Source of the DNA: Trichoplax sp. H2
Taxonomy: Eukaryota; Placozoa; Uniplacotomia; Trichoplacea
Assembly (NCBI GenBank): GCA_003344405.1
Contig: NOWV01000008.1
Span: forward strand, 1,116,001 to 1,180,000
DNA: 64,000 bases
Direction of reading: 5' to 3'
This document shows, in pieces, positions 62,700 to 64,000 of this stretch (position 1 is its first letter; every line of letters starts with the position of its first letter). The notes beneath the pieces were generated by a model. The model had not been told where the DNA came from. It was given only the letters and a program-made list of their open reading frames with translations, and did not search any database. A program made the translations under genes and the position numbers.

Positions 62700-63755
62700 A
62701 TTAGCAAGAAGATATTGATATTTTTACGTCATTTAATCCAAATTTAATTCATTTCAAGAGACATCAAAGTTTTTTAGCAATATAAAATTATAAATTTAGT
62801 AATCATTAATTATGTATTGGACTGTCAGAATTACATCTATTTTAGTCTCTTTAGAAAGAATACCAATAAATGTATTCCAGTTTTCAGAACTTTTTTATCC
62901 TTAGAATGATCAAATTTGAACTTTCACCTCAGATCTCATTTAAAATTATTATTAATTCGGTACTTCTCTATTTGCAACGATGTCGAGATTTTGCATGATT
63001 GCAACTCTCCTACCAGGCGTATCTCTGAAGTAGTATAGGGTACTAATGTTGTGTATTAAAATCTTTCGATGATTTAGTTACTAAATCAAAAGATAAAAGC
63101 TATCAAATTTGTTAAAAAAAGAGGAAAATAGTAATAAGACACTGCTATTTTTATATTGCGAAATTTCTGTTTGCTTATTACAGATCAAATTTGATCACTA
63201 TCCTGAACTTTATCGCGCCTTTGTTATGTTATGAACGAAATATTTTAGGCGTATTTGTATCCAATGCCATAAATGTATCCTTTAATAATTAAGTATTCAA
63301 TAGACTTTACTCTTTGCAGCTATTCAAACTATGAAATAAGGCGTGATAATTTAATTTTTGATTGATTTGAATATATTCGAATCTAATTGAAAATTACCAA
63401 GTGGAGAAAGAATTGCTGCAGTCACGTCGTTTAGTTTATAGATAATGGGTCATTTTGCAAAATATAAAACTAAAAAAAATTCCATATCTAAATACTAAAA
63501 TTTCTTGATTTATTTATTATATTTTTCTGCCGTATAATTGAATTCATTAATAGAATCCAATTATGTTAAGAATTTTATTTAGGAAAGAGAACAGGTGTAC
63601 ACATATGAAGCTAGTTTTATTTGATAGATACTGGGAGTGAGTAGAATTGCTTTACGGTTAGATAGATATCTTAGTACACATTCATTGAAATTCTGTTAGG
63701 TAGCCTTTAGCCCACATTTTTAGCCATCTTTGCTTGCAACTGTTCATTAAACAGT
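62700..63755 (+). repeat. 5' flank of the right-edge GPCR (duplicated module)
   Basis: 62700-63120 matches the distal flank (48409 and 50432 copies), and 63140-63755 matches the proximal flank (49877, 50817 and 54605 copies). This is the only copy that keeps both parts complete and uninterrupted next to a receptor. Confidence 0.85.
63706..63724 (+). promoter_or_regulatory. conserved TTTAGCCCnCATTTTTAGC element, copy 3
   Basis: Same element, 31 bp before the ATG at 63756, with only the variable base changed. Confidence 0.5.
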
Positions 63756-64000
63756 ATGAATACTAGCGAGTCTATACTTTCGAATATAACTAGCAAAACA
63801 CAAGTAGCCATTGCCGTATCTAAACTTACTGTCGGTATCATAGGTATTATTATGAACTTATTAGTTTGCTTTATCATCGGAACTCATCAAAATTTACGTC
63901 AACCCTTTAATCATTTACTTGTTAGTTTGTCAATATCTGATTTAACGATATCTTTCTCTGTAATCTTTAACTTATTCATTAATGTCCTGGACAATCAATT
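63756..64000 (+). CDS. rhodopsin-class GPCR, N-terminal part, cut by window end (tandem copy 3)
   Basis: The ATG at 63756 opens a frame of 81 complete codons that runs off the window. It is closely related to the receptors at 51426 and 55223. N-terminal sequons (NTS, NIT), TM1 with GIIMNLLVCF (Asn34) and TM2 with LSISD (Asp62) are present and undamaged. The loop 1 sequence GTHQNLRQPFNHLL matches its neighbours. Whether TM3 carries ERY or the altered KPY cannot be seen. Confidence 0.88.
   Translation, partial: MNTSESILSNITSKTQVAIAVSKLTVGIIGIIMNLLVCFIIGTHQNLRQPFNHLLVSLSISDLTISFSVIFNLFINVLDNQ

Overview
The window reads as nuclear DNA of an early-branching animal. It is AT-rich, carries both intronless and intron-rich protein genes with ordinary GT/AG splice sites, has a lineage-specific run of rhodopsin-class (class A) GPCRs, and encodes animal-type cathepsin A and USP39 proteins. 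A placozoan (Trichoplax/Hoilungia type) fits best, but that is inference from genome style rather than proof. There is no bacterial operon, CRISPR array, tRNA or rRNA that I can support.

Layout. 1-11 kb is almost gene-free and holds a higher-order satellite at 7.5-8.5 kb. A two-exon class A GPCR lies at 11.0-13.1 kb (+). Convergent to it at 14.2-18.9 kb (-) is a 20-exon gene that only appears after exon-by-exon splicing: the spliceosomal pseudo-ubiquitin-protease USP39 (Sad1-like), rebuilt here in one frame as 487 residues. Its 5' end abuts a 1.15-kb array of giant imperfect palindromes made of TACTGTACAGTA-like modules (18.97-20.12 kb). Three intronless serine carboxypeptidases of the cathepsin A type follow on the minus strand at 21.8, 29.8 and 34.4 kb; one has a C-terminal hydrophobic tail suggesting a membrane or GPI anchor.

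From 39 kb to the end is a GPCR nursery. It has a dead copy (39.3 kb) and a live relative (44.6 kb), two tandemly duplicated plus-strand receptors (51.4 and 55.2 kb), a minus-strand receptor (57.6 kb), its broken paralogue (61.2-62.0 kb), and a third plus-strand receptor cut by the window edge (63.76 kb). The last three plus-strand receptors carry the same 5' flank, including an 18-19 bp element about 31 bp before each ATG. A fourth copy of that flank (48.4-50.1 kb) has lost its gene and is split by a probable solo LTR with a 5-6 bp target duplication. One receptor (55.2 kb) keeps an open frame but has Pro in place of the DRY arginine.

How the parts relate: the carboxypeptidases are probably secretory or lysosomal digestive enzymes. 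The receptors are surface sensors with unknown ligands, evolving by birth and death through local duplication of gene plus flanks. USP39 is a single-copy housekeeping splicing gene between them.
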